Shown: one piece after another, positions 1-11,286 of the stretch
How positions within the stretch are numbered: position 1 is the first letter of the stretch
Layout of the letters: each line of letters begins with the position of its first letter
From: Achatina immaculata
Lineage: Eukaryota > Mollusca > Gastropoda > Stylommatophora > Achatinidae
Direction: 5' to 3'
NCBI GenBank assembly: GCA_009760885.1
Contig: CM019696.1
Coordinates: forward strand, 40,490,267-40,554,266
DNA length: 64,000 nucleotides
Program-made: the position numbers and the translations under genes
The notes under the pieces: model-generated
Seen by the model: only the letters and a program-made list of their open reading frames with translations
Told to the model about the DNA's origin: nothing
The model's database searches: none

Positions 1-537
1 CTAGGTCGCTTCGTCCACCACATTGTAGATGAATGGGGAAAGTTTTGGGACAAGAAAGGAGACTACACTGGCTCTAATAGCTGGTGGAGCAACTCCTCAC
101 TGGAATCGTACAAAGCCATCAGAGACTGTGTATATGACGTGTATACAAATGTTAGCAAGGAATACGTTTTTCCCGATGGAACAACGCGTTCAGTTCGAAT
201 CAAAGCCGATTACTATACGCCCATTGCCATTTCTTGGACCAATGGAATTCGACTTGCTCTAATCGGGTACAAGGATTGGTTGAAGTCACAAGGGCTGTTT
301 GAAAAGATGCTTCCCGGAGTTGGGTTGACCAATGAGCAAATGATCTATGTCTCACACGCACAAACTTTTTGTTACGCTCGTGACAAAAGGACTTCCTATC
401 TGAATGCAGGGAGGGGTAGAGTAGAAGAAGACATTCAGGTGAACATGGCTGTAGGTCAACTACAAGAGTTCTCTGAAGCATTTAAATGTAAACCTGAAGC
501 TAAAATGAACCATCCAGTGAAATGTGACTACTACTGA
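1..537 (+). CDS. C-terminal exon of an M13 (neprilysin/ECE-like) family protein, probable pseudoenzyme
   Basis: Reading frame 1 is open from base 1 to the TGA at 535-537, about 178 codons; the rest of the gene lies to the left. Family hallmarks of the M13 C-terminal domain are visible: a DxxG..DxxGD..WW block, LPGVGLTNEQMIYVSHAQTF (the family's LPGL.LTPEQLFF..FAQ), then EFSEAFKCKP and a final MNHPVKCDYY, matching the conserved EFxxAFxCxxxxxMNPxxxCxxW end. M13 proteins are type II membrane zinc metallopeptidases that cut extracellular peptides. Here the position of the ENIAD motif (third zinc ligand Glu and its Asp) reads IAISW, and the HExxH position aligns with RFVHH. The late His and Arg of the active site also look replaced. 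I infer loss of peptidase activity. An alternative acceptor (TTGTAG at 24-29) could place the HExxH region in a previous exon, but the ENIAD loss lies inside this exon either way. Confidence 0.85.
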   Translation, partial: LGRFVHHIVDEWGKFWDKKGDYTGSNSWWSNSSLESYKAIRDCVYDVYTNVSKEYVFPDGTTRSVRIKADYYTPIAISWTNGIRLALIGYKDWLKSQGLFEKMLPGVGLTNEQMIYVSHAQTFCYARDKRTSYLNAGRGRVEEDIQVNMAVGQLQEFSEAFKCKPEAKMNHPVKCDYY

Positions 538-1514
538 CAGTGTCATTTTTCTTTACATATTAATATTCCCCAAGTAGGCAAGGAAACATGTAGATTCACT
601 TTCTTTCCTAGATATACTGTCAGGATTTTGAGAGAGAATTCTTCACAATGCGTCAAGTGTGGTGTAAGAATTACACTGACTTTGCCTAACAACATTCTCA
701 CATCCTAGTATATTTATTTAGGACACTCTGACATCCAATGTCTGCGTTGTTTTATTTTCTGTTCAACTTTTTAATGAATAGACTAAATAAATTGTGTTTT
801 GCTTCAGACACAAATATTCAGAAAAGATTGTTTAGTTCTCCTTTACCGTAGACTTAGCTTTCTGAGTTTTGTACTTCAGTTTATCATGGTATTTGATTAC
901 GTTGTCAATAGTCTTTCGTGTGTCTCATATTGCAAAGCGCTGAATTTAACTGGTCTTTTAACTTGTCGAATGTAGCACTTTTTATGTCTCTCATAATGTT
1001 ATGGAATTTCTCCAATTAAAGATATTTTATGGACATACTGAGAACATTCCGAGTTTGACTGCGTTCCAAGAACTGACTATGATCTCGAATGCTAAGATTT
1101 TAAAAAAATATGAAGTCTTCAGGATTATAGGTAACTTCCTTCAGAATTAAGCTCTTCACCAAGCAAGAGCTCCAGATTTTTTGTTTGGGAAAATCCAAAA
1201 CCACAGCTCTTTCCTCACTGCATGGAAATGGTCAGTATTATCTTAGTAGACCATTGTCTGGGTATATATATATAAAAACTTCCATATATAAATGTAAACA
1301 TATATAAATGGGTATATATAAAAGCTGGGTAGCTATTGAGAATATATGTTAATATTAGAAGGTGGGGTGGGTGGGGAGGGTATAAATTGTATTCTTACAT
1401 TTTCTATTTCCTGAATAATAATCATCCAACACTTTCTTGCCTTCAAAATATTTATGTAATCTGTTTTTATATACAATATTTTAATGATATCCACAAGGCA
1501 GCTTGGTAGGCTAT
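538..1514 (+). other. 3' UTR and AT-rich flank of the M13-like gene
   Basis: AT-rich sequence without coding potential follows the stop codon. The first part, to roughly 810, is the likely 3' UTR because a canonical AATAAA lies at 786-791. The remainder holds only short TA runs (about 1264-1325). No gene or recognisable repeat is seen in it. Confidence 0.5.
786..791 (+). promoter_or_regulatory. candidate polyadenylation signal AATAAA
   Basis: Canonical hexamer about 250 bases after the M13-like stop codon and in the same orientation. AT-rich sequence produces this hexamer often, so this is plausible rather than proven. Confidence 0.45.
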
Positions 1515-1875
1515 TCGGAGGCATAAAAAGCCATCAGCAGCGGCCATGAGTGGACCCTTCCTGTTGCTGAGGACCGGCTCTGCCCCTGCCTGGTGATGAT
1601 CCACAAGGACAGTTCCATTTCGTGCATATACGCAATGAAAATAGATGGGTGTATGGTCAGTTTACTTGACACCCTTGAGCACCGTGAAGTACCCGCATAG
1701 CTCCGAGAACAGGGTGACGTGAAGCCATGGGAGCAGGTGGTGGATGGAATGGGAGACCAGCTGACAGATAATGTTGGTTATGGTCACCATTCTATGATGG
1801 TAGGCGGCCGATCTCAACGTAGGGACAATGGCTACGATCACTGACTAGTACAGTCACTGCCCGGAAGGAAAGCAA
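1515..1875. other. unclassified GC-richer block, probably repeat-derived
   Basis: This stretch is clearly less AT-rich than its surroundings. It contains no long ORF and no tRNA-like boxes. It sits directly before the duplicated M13 exon fragment. It resembles the untranslated part of a LINE in composition, but I cannot name it. Confidence 0.3.
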
Positions 1876-1980
1876 TGGTAAACTGTGTATTTGATGTGTA
1901 TACAAATGTTAGCAAGGAAAACGATTTACCCAATGGAACAACGCGTTCAGTTCGAATCAAAGCCGACTACTGCACACCCA
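1876..1980 (+). pseudogene. partial duplicate of the M13-like exon (corresponds to about 126-220)
   Basis: About 105 bases repeat the middle of the exon at 1-537 with roughly a dozen substitutions; the stretch covering GTGTATACAAATGTTAGC and GTTCGAATCAAAGCC is identical. Similarity starts and stops abruptly, with no exon boundaries, no upstream coding sequence and an in-frame stop soon after. It is a broken fragment rather than a second gene. The copy keeps the same unusual residues just before the lost zinc-ligand motif. Confidence 0.85.
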
Positions 1981-2099
1981 TAACTATAATATATGAGTAT
2001 TGTATTCTGGAAACATACCAAGAAACCCAAATAGCAACATGGAAGGTCGGATAGGAACAATATCTGATGGTGAGTTCCTCCAGGCCAGATAGATCTGAT

Positions 2100-2197
2100 T
2101 TTGCATCTTGCTCACAACCGAGAGGTCTACGGGAGATCTGTTAGGGAGGCAAAGTTCCGCAAGGAACATGCAAATGACTGACTGAGATGGGTCAGTT
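2100..2197 (+). mobile_element. LINE-A, 3' terminal fragment
   Basis: Encodes the C-terminal end shared by all LINE-A copies here, HLAHNREVYGRSVREAKFRK followed by the GHAND end and a stop. It finishes in the family's 3' tail of repeated GACT units. Heavily 5'-truncated. The following (TA)n/(CA)n microsatellite runs to about 2246. Confidence 0.85.
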
Positions 2198-2246
2198 ATA
2201 TATATATACACACATACATACACACACACACATGCACGCACGCACA

Positions 2247-3198
2247 AAATAGAAAGAGTGAGGAAAGTTGGGATAAACAAGATGAGTACATACAAATGAA
2301 GAACATTACAATCCAATATGTGGAAAAAAAGCCTTTTTCAATGACCACATAAATAAACAACACAATAGATAAAAACACGAACAATGTACGAAAAATATAG
2401 ACTTAGCTTTTGAACAGGTCCGACTTTCTTAATAGGAGAAGGCCAAAAAGCTGTTTGTGACTGTTTTGTATTTTCTAGTATTACAAATTTTCAGTTGGAA
2501 AAAAAAATGAACTTGTTTTGGCTACTGTCACATACGACATGTGGCTTTTCAAGAACGGCTTGTGTTGGTTACTAATCCATTCATCTGGTGGATTTTGAAC
2601 AATTACTGTTGCTAAAGTCACATATAAGCACAACCAGTATTCCAAACACTATGGGAGAAAATGTGGGGAAGAGGGTTATGAAAGTCTTACGTGGGTCATT
2701 GTTTGAAGAAAGAGAAGCAGTCATTTGTCTATTAATTCGTTATGTGTTTTCATTCAGCGTTTACCAATCACTTGAACTGCCATAATCAGTAATGTTGTGT
2801 GTGTGCTCGTAAAGTATTCTAGATGGAACCCAAAGACTGTTCATGGCACTCTGGTCGAAACAGTCAAAGGCGGGTGATACGAACACCATGGAATAAAGGT
2901 AAAGAAATAGAGAAATCAAGAATATACTATTGATGTTCTGTATTTTCTTTAACGTAATAAATATATTCATACTACACTTATGTCTTTGTTTTATTATGTT
3001 GAAGATGGTAGGAATGTGTTGAAAGGAATGTAAACTGATAGTAAAAGAAACGGCAAGATGTAAAGTAGGAAATCAGAGAAAGATAGAAGATGAGAGATGA
3101 AACGAAATTCAGTGTCTTGAGACACATTACGAAAAGAAAAGACAATAGACGTCGATGGATATTACAAAAGGAATATCCAAACTCAAAAAGATAAATTA
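2247..3198. other. no gene recognised
   Basis: AT-rich sequence. Only short ORFs without family resemblance are present on either strand. I see no element ends or tRNA-like boxes. Confidence 0.4.
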
Positions 3199-3597
3199 AC
3201 CTGGTGTATAAAGCAGGACAAATATGAACCTGAGTTATAAAGCAGGACAAATATGAAGCTGAGGTATAAAGCAGGACAAATATGAAGCTGAGTTATAAAG
3301 CATGAAAAATATGAAGCTGAGGTATAAAGCATGACAAATATGAATCTGAGTTATAAAGCATGACAAATATGAATCTGAGTTATAAAGCAGGACAAATATG
3401 AACTTGAGTTATAAAGCAGGACAAATATGAACCTGAGTTATAAAGCAGGACAAATATGAATCTGAGTTATAAAGCAGGACAAATATGAATCTGAGTTATA
3501 AAGCAGGACAAATATGAAGCTGAGTTATAAAGCAGGACAAATATGAAGCTGAGTTATAAAGCAAGACAAATATGAATCTGGTGTATAAAGCAGGACA
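3199..3597. repeat. minisatellite, 29-bp unit, about 14 copies
   Basis: Tandem copies of a unit built around GTTATAAAGCAGGACAAATA TGAA(G/T/C)CTGA. Variation is concentrated at one or two positions. The array ends cleanly at about 3597. It spaces like a CRISPR repeat but has no unique spacers. Confidence 0.92.
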
Positions 3598-4227
3598 ACG
3601 AGAAAAGTTGTTTGTAACGCCATATATTTGACAAAACTCTTGTCTTATTATTAAACATTTTAACACCAAAATCGACATAAACATTACCATTAGTGAAAAA
3701 AACCACACGTTACCAAAATATTTATAAAACTATTTCAAAATCTTGAAACCGTTTTCAAAAGATTAAAACATAATTTAAGGACATGTTTTTTTTTAATTGG
3801 TTTCCTTCGAAGATATTTTCTTTGACGTGAGAGACAGACTTCAGAATGATTCACAACGCTGTATTGTGGTAATTCTCCTATTCCCCATTACACAATATTA
3901 AAATAAATCTTACGCAAATGATGACTTACACATGACCAGATTTATACATACACACAGAGGAAAAAATGTGAGACGGAAAAAAAGTTAAACTTTGCTGTCT
4001 TTGGAGCCGGTAAATAGAAAGAGCAGGATTGGGTTCTCTGTGTGGTACCAAGAAAGTGGCTTCTTCCTTTCCTCCACTGTGGACTTTCTAGCAGACAGTC
4101 TTGTCCTCAACTGCCTGCCGATGCAGAATACATAATCAGTTTACTTACAGATAAATAAGACAAAATCTCGTACATACAACAAATCTAATGTTTCAAAAAC
4201 TAGATGATTCCTGTTATGATTTAAATT
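3598..4227. other. no gene recognised
   Basis: AT-rich unique-looking sequence between two minisatellites. No credible ORF. Confidence 0.4.
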
Positions 4228-4690
4228 TACCCTAGAGAACTGACATTATATAACTTTCTAATGACATTATATAAACTTTCTAATGACATTATGTAAACTA
4301 CACTAATGACATATTATAAACTACACTAACAACATTATATAAACGTTACTAACAAAATTATACCAAGTACACTAACAACATTATATAAACTTTCTAATAA
4401 CATAAATGACAATTTACAAACTTTCTAATGACAGATAAACAACGCTAATGATATTATATTAACATTCTAATGATATTATGTAAGCTACAATAATGACATT
4501 TTATAAACTACATTAATGGAATTATATAAGCTACACTAATGGCATTATATAAGCTACACTGATGACATATAAACTTTATAGTGACATTATATAAACTACA
4601 CTAATGACATATAAACTTTATAGTGATGTTATTAGTGTAGTTTATATAATGTCTTTCTAATGACATTATATGAACTTTCTAATGACAAAC
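4228..4690. repeat. degenerate AT-rich minisatellite, about 22-bp unit, with an inverted unit
   Basis: Around 20 imperfect copies of a unit of the type TAATGACATTATATAAACT(T/A). At 4632-4653 a unit lies in the opposite orientation. It forms a perfect 22-bp inverted repeat with 4583-4604, separated by a 27-bp loop. Confidence 0.85.
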
Positions 4691-4917
4691 TGATTAATGA
4701 CGGTAAGCTTCCAGTGACAAGAAGATTCCAGCTACACTCTTGATGTGATACTGTAGGATAGCCTCTATTAAATGGGCTTGGTGATCTTTCTCTGATATGT
4801 CAGAATAATCACCAGAACAGTGATGGACGTGTTCTCGGCAGTGAAGTAGTTTGGTGGACTTTCTGATGTATTACAGGAGGCCACCAGGATGTTTCCAGCA
4901 ATAAGTGATCTTGCTGT

Positions 4918-4955
4918 GATACTACTTCTACTACTACTAGTACTACTACTACTAT

Positions 4956-5008
<53 letters not shown>

Positions 5009-5105
5009 TTACTATTACAACTACTACTACTACTACTATTACAACAACAACAACTACTGCTACTATTACTAATACTACTACTATTACAACTGCTACTACT
5101 ACTGC

Positions 5106-5139
<34 letters not shown>

Positions 5140-5175
5140 GTTATTACTGCTGCTACTACTACAACTATTACTACT
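4918..5175. repeat. trinucleotide repeat tract, (CTA)n passing into (ACA)n and (AAT)n
   Basis: Nearly pure trinucleotide repeats. The long Leu- or Ser-rich reading frames on both strands here are artefacts of repeat periodicity. Confidence 0.95.
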
Positions 5176-5353
5176 CATACAGCTATCTGCAACTGAGATA
5201 TGGTCCTAAATGTGAAGAACCCGACAGCGATGAGCTCCCCTGCCGACATGATTTCCGTATTCTCAACCCTTTCATTACAGTTTGAGATATCAAAAACGTA
5301 AGTCTATTTACTAAATGACACAACTCCAGCAAGAAAAGAAACTATTTTGTCTT

Positions 5354-5358
<5 letters not shown>

Positions 5359-5407
<49 letters not shown>
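5359..5407. repeat. (CT)n microsatellite
   Basis: About 24 uninterrupted CT units. Confidence 0.97.
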
Positions 5408-5409
<2 letters not shown>

Positions 5410-6606
5410 TCATACCTTTCAGCGTTAAGGGTACAAACAGAAATCTTAATAGGTCTCGCGGTTTGATTCAAAGAATGAGAAGTTTAAAGTTTCTATAATT
5501 CCCTCCTTCCATCTTTTGCTTGGGCAGCCTTTACTTTTGTTTCCTACAGTTTTTAGCGTGAATGCTTTCTGGTCGCAGTCGCTTAACTTGGCCACACCAT
5601 TTGACTGAACGCAGCTTAATACTCGTGTTACTCCAGGCTTTGCCCTGATGGTGCCATTTCTGAATTAGTCCCTGCTGTTGCATTTATTATTGTTCTTAAA
5701 CATCTCATTTCTGTCTTAATGATTCACCTTTTTTTTGCTGTTAGTAGCCCAGAGTTTGACTTTGATAGACCAGACTGCAACAGTAACAGAAAACAGCCTA
5801 ACGTTATGTATTTATTAACCAAAAAAGTCAAAGGTCAGTTCCACTCTTTTGTGAATTTGTATCCTTTTTTTTTTCTTTACAAAAACTTTTAGATAAAAAG
5901 ATGTGGCGAATTTTTATAAAAGACGTAGAAAACAATTTTAAGATGTAGATAAATATTTCGACCAAATGATTTTCACCGGGAAAGAATTTATGGAAAAGAA
6001 GATTACAAAAGAATAACTAATGAATATGCAAATTTTGTTGAAAATATTGGTTAACCTGAAGGCTAGACCACCCTTGCGAAGAAACTGTGTACATTTGCGG
6101 CAACTTTGACGTGACATTTATTTAGACTTGACTACATTAAAAGGAGGTGATAGAAGAGACTTCAGTTCGGAAATGTTATGGGAGGAAAATAGATATTCGT
6201 TTTGTATACATCGCTTTTACAGTTATTTAAGAGGACATACGACAACACCTGTCTAGTTTTCTTATCGTTAATTATTTCTTTCGCTTTCAAATGCGAGTAC
6301 ATTTTTTAAAGTACCATGCAACTACAAGCGTTTCTTTCCTTTCTTAGTCCAAGTTTTTGACGTAAATTTCACGTAGCATTTTTGTTTCCAATGAACTAAC
6401 TATCAGTTTTATAAAATACTTTGTTTACAACAAAAATCTCTTAAACGTACTGGGAAATAGCCTCTACTCACAGTAATCGCTTGGACAATGACACTGGGGA
6501 TTGGCCTGCAGTTTCAGGTCGGTTAGTTTTGCTGAGGTTTTGTCTGGCTCCCAGTACTATCTCATCTTGTTCAGGACCTAGGTAATAGTTGTACGGAGAA
6601 AGAGTT
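5408..6606. other. no gene recognised; possible LINE residue near 5470-5780
   Basis: The first 350 bases have the feel of a reverse-oriented LINE C-terminal region but are too decayed to assign. The remainder is AT-rich and without features. Confidence 0.3.
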
Positions 6607-6992
<386 letters not shown>

Positions 6993-6994
6993 CA

Positions 6995-7492
6995 TAAATT
7001 ACACTTATTTTAACGATTAGAACTAACGTGTTCACATTAATGTATTCACACCAAGCACAGTTTTAACATAAGTCTTAATCCGTCTTCTCGTGTTCTGTGT
7101 TCACGTAGGGAAAAGTCTGCGATGGAACCGACGGTTTTGCCCACGTTTGTAGTGTTATGTGTGTCTGTATGTGTCCACGTGACCTGAAATTCTCCACGTT
7201 ATCTCCAGTATTTTTGATATATTAGAGTAACAAGCCTGGTTTCTTCCCCTTTTTCTAAACTCTATTTCAGTCTTAAATGCTCCCTTGAAGGTGTTTTTTT
7301 TCCTCTCGCTTCATAGTTCAAGCTCCCGTGTCTTTTCTTGAGAGTTATTTCCTGCACTAGAAAAGGAAAACACTTACTACGTCAGGTTATATTTTTTTTT
7401 CAAAATCGGGTCAGGGTTTCTTCTATTTTATTTTTATCCCAGAGCTTCCCTTCAATACTTTGACAGCACTGACACATTGTTCGTTAGTACAT
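6995..7492. other. no gene recognised
   Basis: Unique-looking AT-rich sequence without credible coding potential. Confidence 0.4.
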
Positions 7493-7745
7493 TGGAGGCC
7501 GGCGTCTATTCAAGGCCGTCGTTTATTCGCATAAATGCCAATTACTGTTCTGCAGCACCGGTATTAGCCTATACTATACGTCTTTCCATAGACGGACATA
7601 GAAAATGAATTGACACGGCGTTCATATCAAACCCGGCGTTTATATGAGGCATTCGTTTATTCGAAACGTGATTCCGTACCCCTCCATTCTCGGCGTTTAA
7701 TTGAGGCCGGCAAATACTTCAGACCCGGGGTTTAATTAAGGAAAT
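7493..7745. mobile_element. candidate DNA-transposon end with subterminal GGCGTTTAAT-type motifs
   Basis: GC-richer segment with at least five variants of a GGCGTTTA(A/T)T motif close to GGCC or CCGGC, in one orientation. Repeated motifs of this kind are common near the ends of some cut-and-paste elements. I could not define termini or a target duplication. Confidence 0.3.
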
Positions 7746-8526
7746 CCGGTGTATGTTTGTGTGTATACACATATCCACTGACCTGCACGGCTAACATAAG
7801 TTATGGATTGTGGAAGCACTTTTCCTTTCAACACGTACAGAACATAGGCATCATTTTGTAGCTTGAAAGGATATGGTTACTTTTAGTGCTGGACGAGTTT
7901 TCACCCATCAAATTTACGAGAAAAGCAATGATAATTTGATTTCTACGTCTTTGTCCATCGGTTCGGGTGAAAGCTCATCATATTTAATATCTAGCAGATC
8001 ACTTTTTAAGTTTACACTGTGGACGTCATTCAGACATTTCGTGTAACAGACTAAAGAAGCAAAAGATACTGCAACATACAAAAGATGCACGTGTGGCACA
8101 GTGGATGAATAAGGAAGTGCCAGAGAAGTTATCGTTCGTGAACTGTAATGATCGAACAAAACTATAACACTGATATTCTAGAATAAATGTAGATGCACAA
8201 TACTAGAAATATATATATTCCTCTGTCTATATATAAATCAGTGGTTTTTTTTTTTGGAAATCTAAACATTTTAGAACAGAAATGTCATCATCTCAAACTG
8301 TCCCTTCCCTGTAACCCATGGTTGCTTTAACGCCCTAGATTTTCCTTATATTCTTGTCTAATTAATGAGAGATTTCTACCTTTACGCATTTTCTTTTACT
8401 CAGATTTTGAAAAAAAAAAAAAAAAAATACTGACAACAAGAATTTTAAAAAACTGATGACAACAACGGATACCGAAAGTGGATGACGTCAGAAGACCGAA
8501 AGATTACATGTGTCACATAAGATATA
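7746..8526. other. no gene recognised
   Basis: AT-rich sequence with a poly-A run at about 8409-8427. The 81-codon frame on the - strand (8159-7914) shows no family resemblance. Confidence 0.4.
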
Positions 8527-8840
8527 TAGGGCCCACCCGTGGCCTCTAGCAGGAATTGTATAAGCATGTGCAAAACCGTCCTCTCCTGTCAGCCCTGTAG
8601 ATTAGCCTTCCTTAAAACAGATGAAACCCTCCAGGGCCTAGAGAAATGCACCAGCCTAACCCCCCGCTCTTTTGGGCCGGGGCCCATCAAGAGGGCGAGA
8701 CACCTGAGAGACAGGGAGGGAAGTGAGGATTTGTGCCACAGAAATGGAACGATCACAGCAGATTAAACACGGACATATGATTAATGTTTAATTGAAGGTT
8801 TCTGGACTTTAAGATAAATTTGATGATGATGATGATACAG
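8527..8840 (+). mobile_element. probable 3' part of an unassigned LINE with (GAT)n tail
   Basis: A GC-rich block ends in an AT-rich stretch and then a (GAT)n run at about 8821-8835, the layout of a non-LTR 3' UTR with a tandem tail. A 75-codon frame (8539-8766) reads through it without recognisable domains. Assignment is by layout only. Confidence 0.4.
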
Positions 8841-9237
8841 AAATTAGCGGTCACTGAAAAGCAAACGCCCAGTTTTAAGAAAAAGGTGTCAACATAGACT
8901 CATACGTTCCCATGTGTCTCGCCAGTTCAGGTACCCGGAATCTGGAAAGAAGCCAGCCCTGGTGTCCACGTCTGGTGATGACAGAAAACTGTCCACGTGA
9001 TTTTCTTTCCTTCTAAATTTCCTCTGTGACCTATAATAATTTTATCTACAAGTATTTACAGTTCACGCTGAAGTACAGTACATAACGTTGTCTGCCTGTT
9101 TTTGTGCATGTTTTTTTTATTCACGAGAAACATGTTTTTGCAAGGACAGTTTTAGTGTGTAGAAATCTTTTACGATATAGTATATAAGCATATACGCGGA
9201 GCCACTGCATTGAAGCTGTGATACCAAAATGTATAAA

Positions 9238-9455
9238 CTAAGAAAAAAATAAGAACAGTTTTATTACTTAACGAGTACAAAGTTGTGACGTTTCGGCGTG
9301 AGTCTTAATCATACAAAAATATTACAGGACGAAGAAAATCCTCTCTCTCTTTCTTTGTCCTGTGTGTTTTTTGTATGATTAAGGCTCATGCCGAAACGTC
9401 ACAACTTTGTACTTGTTAAGTAATAAAGCTGTTCCTACTTTTCTTCTAGTTTAAA
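9238..9455. repeat. inverted pair of Penelope-like terminal repeats
   Basis: Two arms of about 100 bases lie head to head, roughly 9238-9330 (-) and 9350-9455 (+). Each reads, in its own orientation, through a GGC-TCAT-GCC type hairpin (9383-9392 on the + arm), then GAAACGTCACAACTTTGTAC, then TTAAGTAATAAA(G)CTGTTC. Single copies of the same unit occur near 36.6 and 50.6 kb. The GAAACGTC after a short hairpin recalls the hammerhead-ribozyme core carried by Penelope-like elements. That link is inference. Confidence 0.6.
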
Positions 9456-9524
9456 CATTCTGAACTATGTAGACTGCTAAAGCACATGGAAAAGACGTAA
9501 TTTACATTCTTATATTTACATTCA

Positions 9525-9740
9525 TCATCATCATCGCCTTTCACTCCTTTGAGAGGATAGGCCACAGATAAAGGTTCTCCCTGTTCTGTGAATTATTCTC
9601 TGCTTCCTTCCATGTGTATCCCTTGTCTCTGAGCACTGTCATAATGTCCCCTCTCCAAGAAAGTCTAGGTCTACCTCGTTTTCTATTTCCTTGAAGATTC
9701 CATGTTAGTACCTGTCTGGCTATGCTGGTATCGGGTTACA
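9525..9740 (-). mobile_element. LINE C-terminal fragment (lineage J) with (GAT)n tail
   Basis: On the - strand it encodes a reverse-transcriptase C-terminal tail of the type TWNLQGNRKRGRPRLSWRGD followed by ENLYLWPILSKE and a stop. This corresponds to the GKRKRGRPR..W motif shared by RTE-like non-LTR elements. The 3' end is a run of GAT units (CATCATCATCATC on the + strand at 9523-9535). Confidence 0.75.
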
Positions 9741-9910
9741 TTTACATTACACTGCAACAGATTGCCCTACATTTCATTGATCTATTATATAGCGTAAAAT
9801 GAATATTTATACCTGCATGAAGTCCTGAGCTGTGTAGAAAGTATCTTAAGGAGGAATATAGTTCACATCAAACTATTAAAGTTGTAAGGAAAATATTGCT
9901 TATGGTTTTT

Positions 9911-10080
9911 GAGTGAGTAGGACAGCAAAAGAGAACAGGACGACCTCGTCGCATGTGGTATCAGGACATCAGTCTGAATATGTCACTGCAAGACGCCAGT
10001 CAACTTGCCCAAGACCGTATTGCATTCTGGGAGGCTGTGAGAGGAAGAAAGTTCTGGACAGGACACGTCACGTGAATGAA
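9911..10080 (+). mobile_element. LINE C-terminal fragment
   Basis: The frame starting at 9932 reads RTGRPRRMWYQDISLNMSL, then QDASQLAQDRIAFWEAVRGR and KFWTGHVT before a TGA at 10073-10075. This is the typical RPR..W..D....A..R..WR tail of non-LTR reverse transcriptases. No upstream domain remains. Confidence 0.75.
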
Positions 10081-10336
10081 TTTGACGGTTTTCCACACGC
10101 GTGCTTCAAAATAACCACGCTTTCCTTGTACAAGTCAAGTGTTAGTTTTGACAGAAGACATTTTTTTTTTGAGTTGGCTATTCTGAGCTAGTCTTAAACA
10201 GAGATCACAAAGTGGAGTAATTTGCGACAGAATTCTGTGGAAAAACTTGGCCTTGTTGAATAGAAATCTGTTTGCTAGACACAGTATTCTATGACGTCTT
10301 CGCTTATCAGTTTTGTATTGAACGTTGCTTGCTGGA

Positions 10337-10637
10337 GAGAGAGAGAAAGAGACAGACAGACAGAGAGAGAGAGAAAGAGAGACAAACAGACAGACATAGG
10401 GACAGTGAGAGAAAGAGAGACAGAGAGAGAGAGAGAGAGAGAAATAAAGACACAGAGAGAGACAGACAGAGGGACAGAGAGAGAAGGAGAGACACAGAGA
10501 GAGAGAAACAGACAGACAGAGAGACAGAGAGAAAGACAGACAGAGAGAGAAAGAGACAGATTGACAGGCAGAGAGACAAACAGACAGACAGAGAAAGAGA
10601 AAGAGAGACACACACACAGAGAGAGAGAGAGAGAAGG
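10337..10637. repeat. purine-rich (GA)n/(GACA)n microsatellite
   Basis: Three hundred bases of GAGA and GACAGA units. Open frames on both strands (Arg/Glu-rich on +, Ser/Leu/Cys-rich on -) are by-products of the repeat. Confidence 0.95.
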
Positions 10638-10639
10638 AA

Positions 10640-11286
10640 AACGTCTGACAGCCAAATTATTGTGACATTGATTGAGTGAAGTCAAATCCTCAGACTTTGT
10701 TTTGTTTCTTTCTGTAAACTGAAGAGTACGAAGCGAGACATCCAGCACGGCCGACTTATGATACTCAACTAAATCAAACGGTTAAAAGATCACTGGCTGG
10801 GAAGAATTTGTACATGTACTCGCCTTGCATTCTGCACGCTGTCCTTCATCTCCCAACTTTCACACTGCCGACATTTCATATATGTGTGTGTGTGTATATA
10901 TATACATAAGGAACATTAATGTGCAATAATTTGCACATACACATAACGAGAATGAATAAAGAATGAATTTATATATGGGTTAAAATATCAAAAATATTTA
11001 CACCGGAGAAAGTATTTTTTTTAATTTTCTTAATTTGACTGGTATTAAAAATGATAGATCTAATCATCACAAACTACAAATTTAAAAAAAAGATGGAAGA
11101 GTCAAGAACAAAAGTTACTGATCTTTCCTCCACAAAAAATGTACTAACTTGGAAAGAAGATTAAGAGAGGAGAACAGAGAAGAACCAGCCAGTCTGTTCT
11201 CTGGTATATAAAAGTTATCGAAGATTTAAAGTTTTCACTTAACAACAGTTCATATATAAATATAAGCTTTTATTCTATACTCTTAC
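10640..11286. other. no gene recognised
   Basis: AT-rich sequence with a short (TG)n/(TA)n run near 10882-10905. Confidence 0.4.

Noticed and set aside
3199..3597. Regular 29-bp repeats resembling a CRISPR array
   Set aside because: Units are directly contiguous without unique spacers, and the context is a eukaryotic intron-rich genome. It is a minisatellite.
4768..5209. Long Ser- and Leu-rich ORFs on both strands
   Set aside because: They are produced by a trinucleotide tract, open in several frames at once.
10135..10748. Four overlapping ORFs of 100-160 codons (Ser/Leu/Cys-rich and Arg/Glu-rich)
   Set aside because: All lie over a (GA)n/(GACA)n microsatellite and show only low-complexity composition.
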